From Chryseobacterium sp. GVT01B (GTDB taxonomy: Bacteria; Bacteroidota; Bacteroidia; Flavobacteriales; Weeksellaceae), in NCBI RefSeq assembly GCF_019970045.1, contig NZ_JAHXYI010000003.1, positions 653,764 through 717,763 on the forward strand: a stretch of DNA of 64,000 nucleotides, read 5' to 3'. Shown here piece by piece: positions 1 through 9,459 of this stretch; the first letter of the stretch is position 1; every line of letters begins with the position of its first letter. The position numbers were made by a program, and so were the translations under genes. The notes under the pieces are model-generated. The model saw nothing but the letters and a program-made list of their open reading frames with translations, had not been told where the DNA came from and made no database searches.

Positions 1-188
1 GTCATTTTATGGGACAGCCTCATGAAACCCGTCATCTGTTTATGATCAACAGACAAGCTGTACTGTCTCCGGAATGGTCTATTCATTCAGGAGTAGGAAC
101 AACTCATTATACTTTTATCTGGGGTATGGCCGGAGAAAATATGGACTACGGTGATATGGACGGTATCAAAACAAACGAACTAAAGTAA
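1..188 (+). CDS. kduI: 5-dehydro-4-deoxy-D-glucuronate isomerase, C-terminal part
   Basis: Only the last 61 codons are in the window; the reading frame is open from base 3 and stops at 186-188. The tail carries the KduI hallmarks: GQPHETRHL, then [20 protein letters not shown], then [13 protein letters not shown], as in the cupin fold of Escherichia coli KduI. The enzyme isomerises the unsaturated-uronate product 5-keto-4-deoxyuronate to 2,5-diketo-3-deoxygluconate in the cytoplasm. It lies 8 bp upstream of an SDR dehydrogenase that can do the next step. Identity is firm; the start and length cannot be seen. Confidence 0.88.
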   Translation, partial: HFMGQPHETRHLFMINRQAVLSPEWSIHSGVGTTHYTFIWGMAGENMDYGDMDGIKTNELK

Positions 189-196
189 TTTTTCTA

Positions 197-979
197 ATGA
201 ATTTATTTGATTTATCCGGTAAAGTAGCTGTTGTAACAGGTGGTACTCACGGATTAGGAATGGCAATGGCAGAAGGGCTGGCTGCTGCTGGTGCTGAACT
301 GGCAATTACCAGCACAACGCCATCAAAATTAGAGGAAGCTTTGAATTACTACCACAAAAAAGGGTATAAAGCAACCGGATATATTTTTGATGTAACCGAT
401 GAACTGGAAGCAGCTCAGAAAGTAGCTTTGATGGAAGCTACCCATGGAAAAATAGACATCCTTGTCAACAATGCAGGAATCATCAGGCGTATTCCAGCTA
501 TTGATATGGAGGTGGACGACTTTAGAAAAGTAATCGATGTGGATCTTACCGGACCTTTTATCATGTCGAAATTAATCGGGAAATATATGATTAAAAGAAA
601 ATCCGGGAAAATTATCAATATCTGCTCGATGATGAGTGAGCTGGGACGTGATAATGTAGTGGCATATGCTTCTGCAAAAGGAGGTCTTAAAATGCTTACT
701 AAAAACCTGGCAACAGAATGGGCAAAACATAATATTCAGGTGAACGGAATCGGACCAGGATATTTTGCAACTTCTCAGACAGAGCCCATCCGTGTGGATG
801 GAAATCCTTTCAATGATTTTATCATCAGCAGAACTCCGGAAGGAAGATGGGGAAATCCGGAAGACCTTGCAGGAACAGCTATTTTCCTTGCTTCTGATGC
901 AAGCAGATTCATCAACGGGCAGATTATTTACGTTGACGGAGGAATTCTCGCCACCATTGGAAAACCTGCTAATGAATAA
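197..979 (+). CDS. kduD: SDR dehydrogenase, 2-dehydro-3-deoxygluconate 5-dehydrogenase / gluconate 5-dehydrogenase type
   Basis: 260-residue classical short-chain dehydrogenase. Visible motifs are TGGTHGLG (residues 14-21, NAD(P) binding), NNAG (91-94), the catalytic Ser144 and the YxxxK pair Tyr157/Lys161. The segment NIQVNGIGPGYFAT and the RTPEGRWG loop are typical of the gluconate 5-dehydrogenase (IdnO-like) subgroup of Bacteroidota, which is very close to KduD. Position decides the likely role: it follows kduI by 8 bp and precedes uxaC by 17 bp, so it probably reduces 2,5-diketo-3-deoxygluconate to 2-keto-3-deoxygluconate. Substrate choice (KduD versus IdnO) is inferred from context, not from residues I can see. 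Confidence 0.85.
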   Translation: MNLFDLSGKVAVVTGGTHGLGMAMAEGLAAAGAELAITSTTPSKLEEALNYYHKKGYKATGYIFDVTDELEAAQKVALMEATHGKIDILVNNAGIIRRIPAIDMEVDDFRKVIDVDLTGPFIMSKLIGKYMIKRKSGKIINICSMMSELGRDNVVAYASAKGGLKMLTKNLATEWAKHNIQVNGIGPGYFATSQTEPIRVDGNPFNDFIISRTPEGRWGNPEDLAGTAIFLASDASRFINGQIIYVDGGILATIGKPANE

Positions 980-996
980 CTACAGATTAGACTAGA

Positions 997-2394
997 ATGA
1001 AACCTTTTATAACAGATCAATTTTTATTACAAAATAAATACGCTGAAGAACTTTACTTCAGATTTGCAGAAAAACAACCTATTATTGATTATCATAATCA
1101 TCTGATCCCTAAAGATATTGCAGAAGACACTGTTTTTGAAAATATCTCTAAAGTATGGATTGCCGGTGACCATTACAAATGGAGAGCCATGCGTACCATG
1201 GGAGTGAACGAAAAATTCATCACGGGCGATTCTACTGACAAAGAGAAATTTGAAGCATGGGCAAAAACGGTCCCTTATACATTGAGAAATCCATTATATC
1301 ACTGGACTCATCTGGAATTAAAGAGATATTTCGGAATTGATGAATTATTAAGTGAAGATAACGCATCGGAGATCTATGAGAATATCACCGCTCAGCTTCA
1401 GACACCGCAAAAATCAACCAGAGGTTTGTTGAAAATGATGAATGTAGAATCTTTATGTACCACAGAAGATCCTACAGATATTTTAAATTACCATCAGGAC
1501 CTTGCGAAAAGCGATTTTAGCATCAAGGTAAGCACGGCATTCCGTCCGGATAAAGCAATTTTGATTGAAAATCACAATTTTGCAGATTATATGGTAAAGC
1601 TGGGAGCATCGGCAGGTATTGAGATTACTTCCTACCAGACTTTATGTGATGCTTTGCTTAAAAGAATTGAATATTTTCATGAAAATGGCTGCAGATTGTG
1701 TGACCACGGTTTAAACAATATTTCTTTTGAAGAAGCTTCAGAAGCGGAAGTGAATGCTATTTTTAATGATAAACTGGCAGGAAAAGTGATTGCCGAAAAG
1801 CAGGTTAATCAATTTAAAACAGCAATTTTATTATTCCTTGGTGAGGCTTATCATAAATACGGATGGGTACAGCAGTTCCACCTGGGAGCTTTGAGAAATA
1901 ACAACGAAAGAATGCATAGGATTCTTGGACCGGACACCGGTTGGGATTCTATTGGAGATTTTGTTCAGGCAGAAACGTTATCTAAATTCTTAAATACTTT
2001 AGACGGAAAGGATCAGCTGACAAAAACCATTTTATATAATCTGAATCCTGCTGATAATGAGATTTTCGCTACGATGATCGGAAATTTCAATGATGGAAGC
2101 ATCAAAGGGAAAGTACAATTCGGCTCAGGATGGTGGTTCCTCGACCAGAAAGACGGGATGATCAAACAGATGAATGCCCTTTCCAATATGGGATTAATCA
2201 GCTGCTTCGTAGGAATGCTGACAGATTCCAGGAGTTTTCTTTCTTATCCAAGACATGAATATTTCAGAAGGGTATTGTGTAATCTTTTCGGAGAAGAAAT
2301 GAAGAATGGTGAACTGCCGGATGATATTGAACTGATTGGGAAAACCATTTCAGATATCTGTTATCATAATGCGAAAAACTATTTTGATTTTTAA
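997..2394 (+). CDS. uxaC: Glucuronate/galacturonate isomerase
   Basis: 465 residues, the usual UxaC length (470 in Escherichia coli). It belongs to the metal-dependent hydrolase superfamily; the HxH metal site is visible as DYHNHL at residues 31-36, and the family segment QFHLGALRNNN lies in the middle. It converts D-glucuronate to D-fructuronate and D-galacturonate to D-tagaturonate, the first step of the Ashwell pathway in the cytoplasm. It sits between the SDR gene and kdgK, and its stop codon is followed within 9 bp by the kdgK ATG, so the genes are likely co-transcribed and coupled in translation. Confidence 0.95.
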   Translation: MKPFITDQFLLQNKYAEELYFRFAEKQPIIDYHNHLIPKDIAEDTVFENISKVWIAGDHYKWRAMRTMGVNEKFITGDSTDKEKFEAWAKTVPYTLRNPLYHWTHLELKRYFGIDELLSEDNASEIYENITAQLQTPQKSTRGLLKMMNVESLCTTEDPTDILNYHQDLAKSDFSIKVSTAFRPDKAILIENHNFADYMVKLGASAGIEITSYQTLCDALLKRIEYFHENGCRLCDHGLNNISFEEASEAEVNAIFNDKLAGKVIAEKQVNQFKTAILLFLGEAYHKYGWVQQFHLGALRNNNERMHRILGPDTGWDSIGDFVQAETLSKFLNTLDGKDQLTKTILYNLNPADNEIFATMIGNFNDGSIKGKVQFGSGWWFLDQKDGMIKQMNALSNMGLISCFVGMLTDSRSFLSYPRHEYFRRVLCNLFGEEMKNGELPDDIELIGKTISDICYHNAKNYFDF

Positions 2395-2403
2395 TTGAGT
2401 ACC

Positions 2404-3408
2404 ATGAGCAAAATAGTCACATTCGGTGAAGTCATTATGAGGCTTTCTCCACCCGGAAACAGAACCATGAAACAAAGTCATGAAATGGAATTCTTTTTTG
2501 GAGGAACAGAGCTGAATGTCGCTGCTTCATTGGCAACAATGGGTTGCGAAGTACAGCATATCAGCTGTGTATCCGATGATTTTGTCGGAGAATCTGCGGT
2601 TTCTTTCATTCGGGGTTTTGGCATTGGTACCATCTTTATCGACAAGAATGAATATCCTTTGGGATTGTATTTTCTTGAAGTAGGATCATCAGTTCGTGCC
2701 AGCAGAATTGCTTATAACAGGCTGAATGGTTCTTTTGCGAACATCCGGCCGGAAAAAATAGACTGGGATAAAGCGCTTGAAGGATGCGGATACTTTCACT
2801 GGACAGGAATCAGTCCTGGTATTTCGGAATCTGCCTATGAAGCTTTAAAAGAGGGATTGAAAACCGCTCAACACATGGGGATTGAAGTTACAACCGATCC
2901 TGCTTACCGTTCAAACCTTTGGAAATATGGTAAAAACGGAAGTGAAGTGCTTAAAGAACTGGTTTCTTATTCCACCATATTTATCGGAGGAGTGAATGAA
3001 ATTAATGAGATTCTCGGAACCAGATTTTCTTTAAATAAAGAAGGTTTTATTGAAGCCTGTAAAGAATTAAAACAACAGATTCCTTCCGTTTATAAGATTT
3101 TTGATAAAATAAGAATAGGGGTTACCGCAAGTTCCCAGCAGACACAGGGAAGAGCATGGGTAAACGAAAATTACTTTGAAACAGACCTTCTGGAAATCAA
3201 TCCTGTCGTTGACAGAATCGGGACGGGAGACGCTTTTGCCGCAGGATTAATCTATGGTTTAAAGAATTTTGATGATGAAAAAGCATTGAATTTTGCAAAC
3301 GCAGCCTGTGCGATCAAACATACTATTCCGGGAGATATTAACTATTCAAGTGTAGAAGACATCCTGGAAGTGATGAACGGAAATTCAGGAGGAAGAATAA
3401 AAAGATAA
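2404..3408 (+). CDS. kdgK: 2-keto-3-deoxygluconate kinase (PfkB family)
   Basis: A PfkB/ribokinase-family sugar kinase of 334 residues. An in-frame TTG at 2395 directly abuts the uxaC stop, but the ATG at 2404 gives the normal N-terminus MSKIVTFGEVIMRLSPPGNR and is preferred. The N-terminal FFGGTELNVAASLATMG segment binds the sugar and the C-terminal GTGDAFAAG motif holds the catalytic aspartate (Asp276 from the ATG). The enzyme phosphorylates 2-keto-3-deoxygluconate to KDPG, the step where both uronate branches of this locus meet. The next gene, kdgA, starts 2 bp after its stop. Confidence 0.92.
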   Translation: MSKIVTFGEVIMRLSPPGNRTMKQSHEMEFFFGGTELNVAASLATMGCEVQHISCVSDDFVGESAVSFIRGFGIGTIFIDKNEYPLGLYFLEVGSSVRASRIAYNRLNGSFANIRPEKIDWDKALEGCGYFHWTGISPGISESAYEALKEGLKTAQHMGIEVTTDPAYRSNLWKYGKNGSEVLKELVSYSTIFIGGVNEINEILGTRFSLNKEGFIEACKELKQQIPSVYKIFDKIRIGVTASSQQTQGRAWVNENYFETDLLEINPVVDRIGTGDAFAAGLIYGLKNFDDEKALNFANAACAIKHTIPGDINYSSVEDILEVMNGNSGGRIKR

Positions 3409-3410
3409 TT

Positions 3411-4079
3411 ATGGCAAGATTTAATCGTATAGAAGTAGCCTTAAAAGCTAAGCAAACCGGTATTGTTCCTGTATTTTATCATGCAGATGCTGAAGTTTGC
3501 AAAAAAATTATAAAAGCTTGTTTTGATGGTGGTGCCCGCGTTTTTGAGTTTACCAACAGGGGAGATTTCGCCCACGAGGTTTTTGCCGATCTGGTAAAAT
3601 ATGCGGCCATAGAAATTCCTGAAATGATATTGGGAATAGGTTCTGTCATTGATCCGGCAACAGCTTCTTTATACATTCAGAATGGAGCGAACTTTATTGT
3701 GGCACCCTCTTTAAACCCGGAAGTCGCTAAAATTTGTAATCGAAGAAAAATTGCATGGATGCCTGGCTGTGGTTCAGTTTCTGAAATTTCTTATGCCGAA
3801 GAATTAGGCGCTGAAATTGTGAAAATATTCCCGGCAACACAGGTAGGAGGCCCGGAATTTATCAAGGCAGTAAAAGGCCCGATGCCATGGTCAAACATCA
3901 TGCCTACAGGCGGAGTAATGCCTGCAAAAGAAAATATTATCGAATGGATTTCTGCAGGAGCCTATTGTGTAGGATTGGGTTCCCAGTTGTTTGTAAAAAA
4001 TGAGGAAGGAGAATATGATTATGAAAAGATTACAGAAGCAGTAGCCTATTCGATTCAGGTTATTAATGAATTAAGATAG
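3411..4079 (+). CDS. kdgA: KDPG / 4-hydroxy-2-oxoglutarate aldolase
   Basis: 222 residues, a class I aldolase of the KDPG/KHG family (TIM barrel). The Schiff-base lysine is in EIVKIFPATQ (Lys138) and the catalytic glutamate in VFEFTNRGD (Glu46). PTGGV at the phosphate-binding end is also present. It splits KDPG into pyruvate and glyceraldehyde-3-phosphate, ending the uronate pathway. It starts 2 bp after kdgK. A 210-bp gap without a clear terminator follows before exuT, so the second half of the cluster may be read from this promoter, from its own, or from both. Confidence 0.93.
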   Translation: MARFNRIEVALKAKQTGIVPVFYHADAEVCKKIIKACFDGGARVFEFTNRGDFAHEVFADLVKYAAIEIPEMILGIGSVIDPATASLYIQNGANFIVAPSLNPEVAKICNRRKIAWMPGCGSVSEISYAEELGAEIVKIFPATQVGGPEFIKAVKGPMPWSNIMPTGGVMPAKENIIEWISAGAYCVGLGSQLFVKNEEGEYDYEKITEAVAYSIQVINELR

Positions 4080-4289
4080 CGATCCTTACATTTTGTTTTA
4101 AGCCAGTAAAAAAATTAAAAACTTTGATGAGGTAATCATTGAAACTCAACTTAATTGTTTTCAATTCTTTAATTAAATAACAATGGTTTAAAAAATTAAT
4201 AGATTCTGTGCTGAAATAGCATGGAAAGGATAGTTTTTGTCTTGTCCTGTTGTTAAAATCAATAAAAATCAATACTATTAACGATTGAT

Positions 4290-5816
4290 ATGAAAAAAGA
4301 AATATCTCCGAAACCAAGTAACTTCAGATGGACGATCTGCGTGCTACTTTTTATTGCAACGACCATCAATTATATGGATCGGCAGGTGCTGTCTCTCACC
4401 TGGAAAGATTTCATCGCTCCGGAATTTCACTGGAACAATAATGATTACGGAAATATCACTGCATTATTTTCTATTTTCTACGCAATAAGTATGCTTTTTG
4501 CCGGAAAGTTTGTAGACTGGATGGATACCAAAAAAGGATTTCTCTGGGCGATCGGAATCTGGTCAATAGGAGCTGTACTCCATGCTTTCTGCGGAATTGC
4601 TACTTCAGGAGCTCTGACCGGAAGCTGGTGGGTAGGTTTTGAAGAATCCAAAGAGATTATCGGAAGAGTAGATAATGTTGGAGCTATCATCAGTACCAGT
4701 GTCACACTGTTCATTTTTGCCCGTTTCGTTCTGGCAGTTGGGGAAGCAGGGAATTTTCCTGCTGCGATAAAAACTACTGCAGAGTATTTCCCAAAGAAAG
4801 ACAGAGCGTTAGCAACCAGTATCTTTAATGCTGGAGCAACGGTTGGAGCATTGGCTGCGCCGGTTACTATTCCTTTTATCGCAAAATCGATGGGCTGGGA
4901 ATGGGCATTTATCATTATCGGAGCACTAGGTTTTGTATGGATGGGCCTTTGGGTATTCTATTACAAAAAGCCACATGAACATCACAAGGTTAATGAGCAT
5001 GAGCTTATCTATATTCAGCAGGATCAGGATGATTTTCCAGCAGAAGATGCGTCGCTGCCGGAAAAGAAATTTTCATTCAGGGAATGTTTCAGTCACAGAC
5101 AAACCTGGGCTTTTGCCTTTGGAAAGTTTATGACAGATGGAATCTGGTGGTTTTTCCTGTTCTGGACGCCGGCTTATTTAAGCTCCGTTTACAAAATGGA
5201 TTCTACACAGAGCGCATTTCCTTTATTTGTTCTTTATATGATCACTTTATTGTCGATTATCGGAGGATGGCTTCCTAAATATTTTGTGGAGAAAAAAGGG
5301 ATAGATGCTTATACAGGAAGGATGAAGGCGATGCTGATCTTCGCATTTTTCCCATTGCTGGCTCTGTTAGCCCAGCCTTTGGGTTCTGTTTCATATTGGA
5401 TTCCGGTACTGATTATCGGAATTGCCGGAGCGGCACACCAGGCATGGTCTGCCAATATATTCTCTACGGTAGGCGATATGTTTCCTAAAAAAGCAATCGC
5501 AACCATTACGGGAATCGGAGGAATGGCAGGAGGAATCGGATCATTTTTAATCAATAAATCTTCAGGAGTCCTGTTTGATCATGCTCATAAAGCATGGACT
5601 ACTGTGGACGGAATACCTTTACTGGAAAAATATCCCCAATATATCCATGAGCGTCTGCCTGAAAATTTTGTTCATGATCTGGAAAAATCCGGAGCTATTA
5701 TTTCAGATGGAATCGATAAAGGCTATATGATCATTTTCTCAGTATGTGCAGTGGTTTACCTGATTGCCTGGAGTGTAATGAAGACTTTGGTTCCGAAATA
5801 TAAAGTGATTAAATAA
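4290..5816 (+). CDS. exuT: Hexuronate transporter, MFS anion:cation symporter family
   Basis: 508-residue major facilitator protein with twelve predicted membrane spans. The N-terminal TINYMDRQVLSL motif is the signature of the anion:cation symporter branch that includes ExuT. It is longer than the Escherichia coli protein; the extra length sits in a periplasmic loop around residues 105-142 and in a loop near residues 435-480. It probably imports galacturonate and glucuronate across the inner membrane with protons. It is placed between kdgA and uxaB, which supports a hexuronate substrate; specificity is inferred from that context. Confidence 0.88.
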   Translation: MKKEISPKPSNFRWTICVLLFIATTINYMDRQVLSLTWKDFIAPEFHWNNNDYGNITALFSIFYAISMLFAGKFVDWMDTKKGFLWAIGIWSIGAVLHAFCGIATSGALTGSWWVGFEESKEIIGRVDNVGAIISTSVTLFIFARFVLAVGEAGNFPAAIKTTAEYFPKKDRALATSIFNAGATVGALAAPVTIPFIAKSMGWEWAFIIIGALGFVWMGLWVFYYKKPHEHHKVNEHELIYIQQDQDDFPAEDASLPEKKFSFRECFSHRQTWAFAFGKFMTDGIWWFFLFWTPAYLSSVYKMDSTQSAFPLFVLYMITLLSIIGGWLPKYFVEKKGIDAYTGRMKAMLIFAFFPLLALLAQPLGSVSYWIPVLIIGIAGAAHQAWSANIFSTVGDMFPKKAIATITGIGGMAGGIGSFLINKSSGVLFDHAHKAWTTVDGIPLLEKYPQYIHERLPENFVHDLEKSGAIISDGIDKGYMIIFSVCAVVYLIAWSVMKTLVPKYKVIK

Positions 5817-5864
5817 AAACAAAAGCTATCAGATTCTAAGATAGTTTCATTCAAATTAGAAAAA

Positions 5865-7328
5865 ATGGAAAATCAGATAAAACAAAAATTAAATCGTGAA
5901 TTCAATGGTTCTCACGAAAAGCTTCCGATTAAAATCGTACAGTTTGGAGGAGGAAATTTCATGAGAGGATTCACTGATTATGTGATTGATCAATTGAATA
6001 AAAAAGCTGGCTTCAATGCCGGAATTGTCAATGTTCAGCCAACGCAGGGTGGTTCTGTTCATAAGCTTGAAGAGCAGGACAATCTATATACTCTCTTTAC
6101 AAGAGGAATTAAAAAAGGTGAAATTATTGATGAAAAGATGGTCATTTCTGCGATTCAGAAATCAATTAATCCCTATACAAACTATGATGAATTCCTTGCA
6201 TTGGCAAAAGAAGAAGAACTGGAATTTATTTTCTCCAATACTACAGAAACGGGAATAGCGTATGATGAAACTGAAGATCAATATTCCGGCCCGCACAAAA
6301 ACTTTCCGGCAAAAGTAACGGTTTTATTATATGAAAGATTTAAACATTTCAAAGGATCATCAGATAAAGGATTGAGAATGATCCCTTGTGAGTTGATTGA
6401 AGATAATGCTTTTGTTTTAAAGGAGATTATTATTCAATATGCCAGATTATGGAATTTAAAAGAGAATTTTGTGCAATGGATTGAACAGTGTAATTATTTC
6501 CACAATACATTGGTTGACAGGATTGTTCCGGGATATCCTAAAGATGATGCAGAATCCTACGAAGAACAGTTGGATTATGAAGACCAGATGATGGTTGTTT
6601 CTGAAGTATTTTTACTTTTTGTAATTCAGGATGCTAAAAATCTGAATGAGAGAATCCCTTTTGATCAGATCAATGAGCAGATTTTAGTAGTGGATGATAT
6701 TCAGCCTTACCGTCTTAGAAAAGTAAGAATTTTGAACGGCGGCCATACTTTAATGCTGGCTCCGGCACTATTATCAGGAAAAGAAACGGTAAAAGAATCT
6801 CTTGAGAATTTATTTATCGGACAGTTTTTAAGAGATTCAATTTTTAATGAAGTAAACCCCACTTTAGGCCTGGATGAAAATGAGTTGAAGGAATTTGCAG
6901 AAGAAGTATTTGACAGGTTCAGAAATCCTTTTATTAAACATCATCTGGCAAGCATCGCTTTGTATTTTGTTTCTAAATTTAAAGTAAGAATTCTGCCCAG
7001 TCTGTTGAGGTATGTAGAAATTAATCAGAAATTACCACTTAATTTAACTTTCTCTTTGGCAAGTTTAATCAGATTCTACCAGGGAAGTTTTGATGAGAGA
7101 GCCCTTCCGTTGAACGATGAAGAGGCAATAATCAACCGATTCAAAGAAATCTGGACAGCAAATGATTATCAAAAAGTTGCAGAACTGGCATTATGTGAAA
7201 CTTCTTTCTGGGATACAGATCTTACCAACGTTGAAGGCTTGAAAGAGGCAGTGGCAAAAGCATTGTGGGAAATTGACCATCATGATGTGGAAACAGCGTA
7301 TCAAAACTTTGTTCAATCTTACTCTTAA
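5865..7328 (+). CDS. uxaB: Tagaturonate reductase (altronate oxidoreductase)
   Basis: 487 residues, near the 483 of Escherichia coli UxaB, and a member of the polyol/mannitol dehydrogenase family. The N-terminal dinucleotide-binding segment reads KIVQFGGGNFMRGF, and the family motif around RKVRILNGGHTLMLAPALL is in the C-terminal catalytic domain. It reduces tagaturonate to altronate with NADH. No separate uxuB/uxuA genes for the fructuronate branch are seen in this window. It follows exuT by 48 bp and precedes uxaA by 5 bp, indicating one transcript. Confidence 0.93.
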   Translation: MENQIKQKLNREFNGSHEKLPIKIVQFGGGNFMRGFTDYVIDQLNKKAGFNAGIVNVQPTQGGSVHKLEEQDNLYTLFTRGIKKGEIIDEKMVISAIQKSINPYTNYDEFLALAKEEELEFIFSNTTETGIAYDETEDQYSGPHKNFPAKVTVLLYERFKHFKGSSDKGLRMIPCELIEDNAFVLKEIIIQYARLWNLKENFVQWIEQCNYFHNTLVDRIVPGYPKDDAESYEEQLDYEDQMMVVSEVFLLFVIQDAKNLNERIPFDQINEQILVVDDIQPYRLRKVRILNGGHTLMLAPALLSGKETVKESLENLFIGQFLRDSIFNEVNPTLGLDENELKEFAEEVFDRFRNPFIKHHLASIALYFVSKFKVRILPSLLRYVEINQKLPLNLTFSLASLIRFYQGSFDERALPLNDEEAIINRFKEIWTANDYQKVAELALCETSFWDTDLTNVEGLKEAVAKALWEIDHHDVETAYQNFVQSYS

Positions 7329-7333
7329 ATATC

Positions 7334-8947
7334 ATGCAAAAAAAAGTACTCAAGATAAATCCTGACGATAATGTAGCAGTTGCGCTGGTTGATCTTACAC
7401 AGGGTGAAAATGTTACGTTGGGTGATTTTACCTATGAGATTGTAAAAGATACAAAAGCCAAACATAAATTTGTCACAGAAAATCTTTCGGTAGGAGATTC
7501 CATTATCATGTATGGTGTTTTGGTGGGAAAAGCAAGTCAGCCCATCCAAAAAGGAGAAGTGATTACCACTGGAAATGTAAAACATCAAAGTGCAAAAGTA
7601 GAAGGCAAAACAGAAACGATTTCCTGGACAGCTCCGGATGTGGAGGAATGGAAGGATAGAACTTTTATGGGCTATCATAGGGAAGACGGACAGGTGGGAA
7701 CAGAAAATGTATGGCTGTTTTTTCCTTTAGTCTTTTGTGAAAACAGAAATGTAGAGATTTTAAAAGAAGTTTTCGAAAAAGAACTTCTATTTGAAAAAGC
7801 AACAAAGCATCAACTATTACTAAGATCTCTGATTAATAACTCAGAGGAAGAAATTATCACTGAAGAAGATCAGGATTCCAGAGTTTTTAAAAATATTGAC
7901 GTTAAATTCATTACCCATCAGGGAGGTTGTGGTGGTATTCGTCAGGATGCTGAAGCATTGGGCCGTTTATTGGCAGGATATGTTAATAACCCGAATGTTG
8001 CAGGAGCAACCGTTTTGAGCCTTGGATGTCAGAATTTACAGGTTGATATTTTTAAAGATGCCCTTGAAAAGATCAGTCCCAACCATAAAAAACCGATTAT
8101 CATATATGAACAGCAGAAATCGGGAACAGTGGATGAAATGCTGAGCGGGATCATCAAAGATTCTTATGAAGCCATTAAAAAAGCGAATGAAATTCAAAGA
8201 AAACCTGCATCTATTTCAAAGCTGGTAGTAGGATTGGAATGTGGAGGTTCAGATGGTTTTTCAGGAATTTCTGCCAATCCGGTTTTAGGTCGGTTATCAG
8301 ATGTAATGGCAGGAGTAGGAGGAGCTACTATTCTTTCGGAATTTCCCGAATTATGCGGAGTAGAGCAGGAGCTTGTGAACCGTTGTGTAAATGAAAAAGA
8401 TGCGGAAAGATTTTTACAGTTAATGAAAGACTTTGAAAAATCAGTCGTTGCTGCAGGATCTGGTTTTGATATGAATCCGTCACCGGGGAATATTAAAGAT
8501 GGATTGATCACTGATGCCATGAAATCTGCAGGAGCGGCTAAAAAAGGAGGTTCATCTCCCATCAATGATGTCCTTGATTTTACCGAATACATTCAGAAAC
8601 CCGGGCTGAGTTTACTCTGTACTCCTGGAAACGATGTAGAATGTACCACTGCTTTGGTGGGCTCAGGTTCCAATGTAGTGTTGTTTACAACGGGGCTTGG
8701 AACTCCGACAGGAAATCCCGTAGTTCCAGTGGTAAAAATATCGTCCAATACTTCTCTTTCCGAGAGAATGCCGGATATTATTGATTTTAATACAGGCGAT
8801 GTCATCACCGGGGAAAAAACGATTGATGAAAAGGCAGAAGAACTGTTGGAGTTTATCATCAAAATAGCCAGTGGAGAAGTGAAAACCAAAGCTGCTGTTT
8901 TAAACCAAAATGATTTTATCCCCTGGAGAAGGGGGGTGAGCTTATAA
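7334..8947 (+). CDS. uxaA: Altronate dehydratase
   Basis: 537 residues, somewhat longer than the 495 of Escherichia coli UxaA. An N-terminal SAF-like domain (about residues 1-80, DDNVAVALVDLTQG) precedes the large UxaA catalytic domain with GGCGGIRQDAEALGR and SLGCQNLQ, the cysteine-rich segments expected of this iron-dependent dehydratase, and a C-terminal GLGTPTGNP loop. It dehydrates D-altronate to 2-keto-3-deoxygluconate, feeding KdgK. Last gene of the uronate cluster; a bidirectional hairpin terminator follows at 8984. Confidence 0.93.
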   Translation: MQKKVLKINPDDNVAVALVDLTQGENVTLGDFTYEIVKDTKAKHKFVTENLSVGDSIIMYGVLVGKASQPIQKGEVITTGNVKHQSAKVEGKTETISWTAPDVEEWKDRTFMGYHREDGQVGTENVWLFFPLVFCENRNVEILKEVFEKELLFEKATKHQLLLRSLINNSEEEIITEEDQDSRVFKNIDVKFITHQGGCGGIRQDAEALGRLLAGYVNNPNVAGATVLSLGCQNLQVDIFKDALEKISPNHKKPIIIYEQQKSGTVDEMLSGIIKDSYEAIKKANEIQRKPASISKLVVGLECGGSDGFSGISANPVLGRLSDVMAGVGGATILSEFPELCGVEQELVNRCVNEKDAERFLQLMKDFEKSVVAAGSGFDMNPSPGNIKDGLITDAMKSAGAAKKGGSSPINDVLDFTEYIQKPGLSLLCTPGNDVECTTALVGSGSNVVLFTTGLGTPTGNPVVPVVKISSNTSLSERMPDIIDFNTGDVITGEKTIDEKAEELLEFIIKIASGEVKTKAAVLNQNDFIPWRRGVSL

Positions 8948-8983
8948 AAATGTTTTTTTTATTATAAATACTAATTAGGATTG

Positions 8984-9020
8984 AAATGCTTTCTGCGTAG
9001 TGTAGAAGGCATTTTCTTTT
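8984..9020. terminator. Bidirectional intrinsic terminator after uxaA
   Basis: An 11-bp stem (8984-8994 with 9004-9014, one G-T wobble) closes a 9-base loop and is followed by T-rich DNA to 9020. It lies between uxaA (+) and the convergent small membrane protein gene (-) and can serve both. Confidence 0.8.
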
Positions 9021-9036
9021 ATTTATTGGTAATTCG

Positions 9037-9435
9037 TTAGAAGAGTAGGGTTGTTAAAAAAGGTAATATAAGAGTTAATATAGTGAAAACAGCATCGCCC
9101 ATATGTAATTTTCTGTATTCACCTTGCTCCCAGCTTGATTGCATATAGCCTGTCAGTAAAGGTTCATTTCCGAAAATAATAAGAAATAAATTTCTTAGAA
9201 TCCAGTAATAGACCATATATAATAAAGGCAAAAATGCAAACGTAGCAGCATTGCCATTTGGCATTTTTAGCGTTTCTCTATTGATATTTAAATAACCAAA
9301 TAATGCGATCAAAATGGTGAAGAACAATACAATCAGGTAAGTTGTTCTGTTTTTCAATATTTTATATGATAACCATAAAATAATTTGACCAAAGCCACCA
9401 AGAAAAATATAAAGTGATTGACTATCCAATAGCAT
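9037..9435 (-). CDS. Small membrane protein of unknown function
   Basis: 132 residues with four hydrophobic segments (about 8-26, 32-49, 63-88 and 113-131), so probably an inner-membrane protein. I recognise no family. Between the third and fourth spans lies a charged loop (SWEQGEYRKLHMGD). It is transcribed in the same direction as the LacI-type regulator, 24 bp downstream of it, so the two may share a transcript. No role in uronate metabolism can be read from the sequence. Confidence 0.65.
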   Translation of the reverse strand: MLLDSQSLYIFLGGFGQIILWLSYKILKNRTTYLIVLFFTILIALFGYLNINRETLKMPNGNAATFAFLPLLYMVYYWILRNLFLIIFGNEPLLTGYMQSSWEQGEYRKLHMGDAVFTILTLILPFLTTLLF

Positions 9436-9459
9436 CGATATTTTTTAAGTATAGAAAAA

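Noticed and set aside
4478..4915. 145-codon antisense ORF in exuT
   Set aside because: It is a shadow of the transporter gene with no independent coding features.
5822..5855. Hairpin between exuT and uxaB as a terminator
   Set aside because: The stem is only five pairs with a bulge and there is no T-run.
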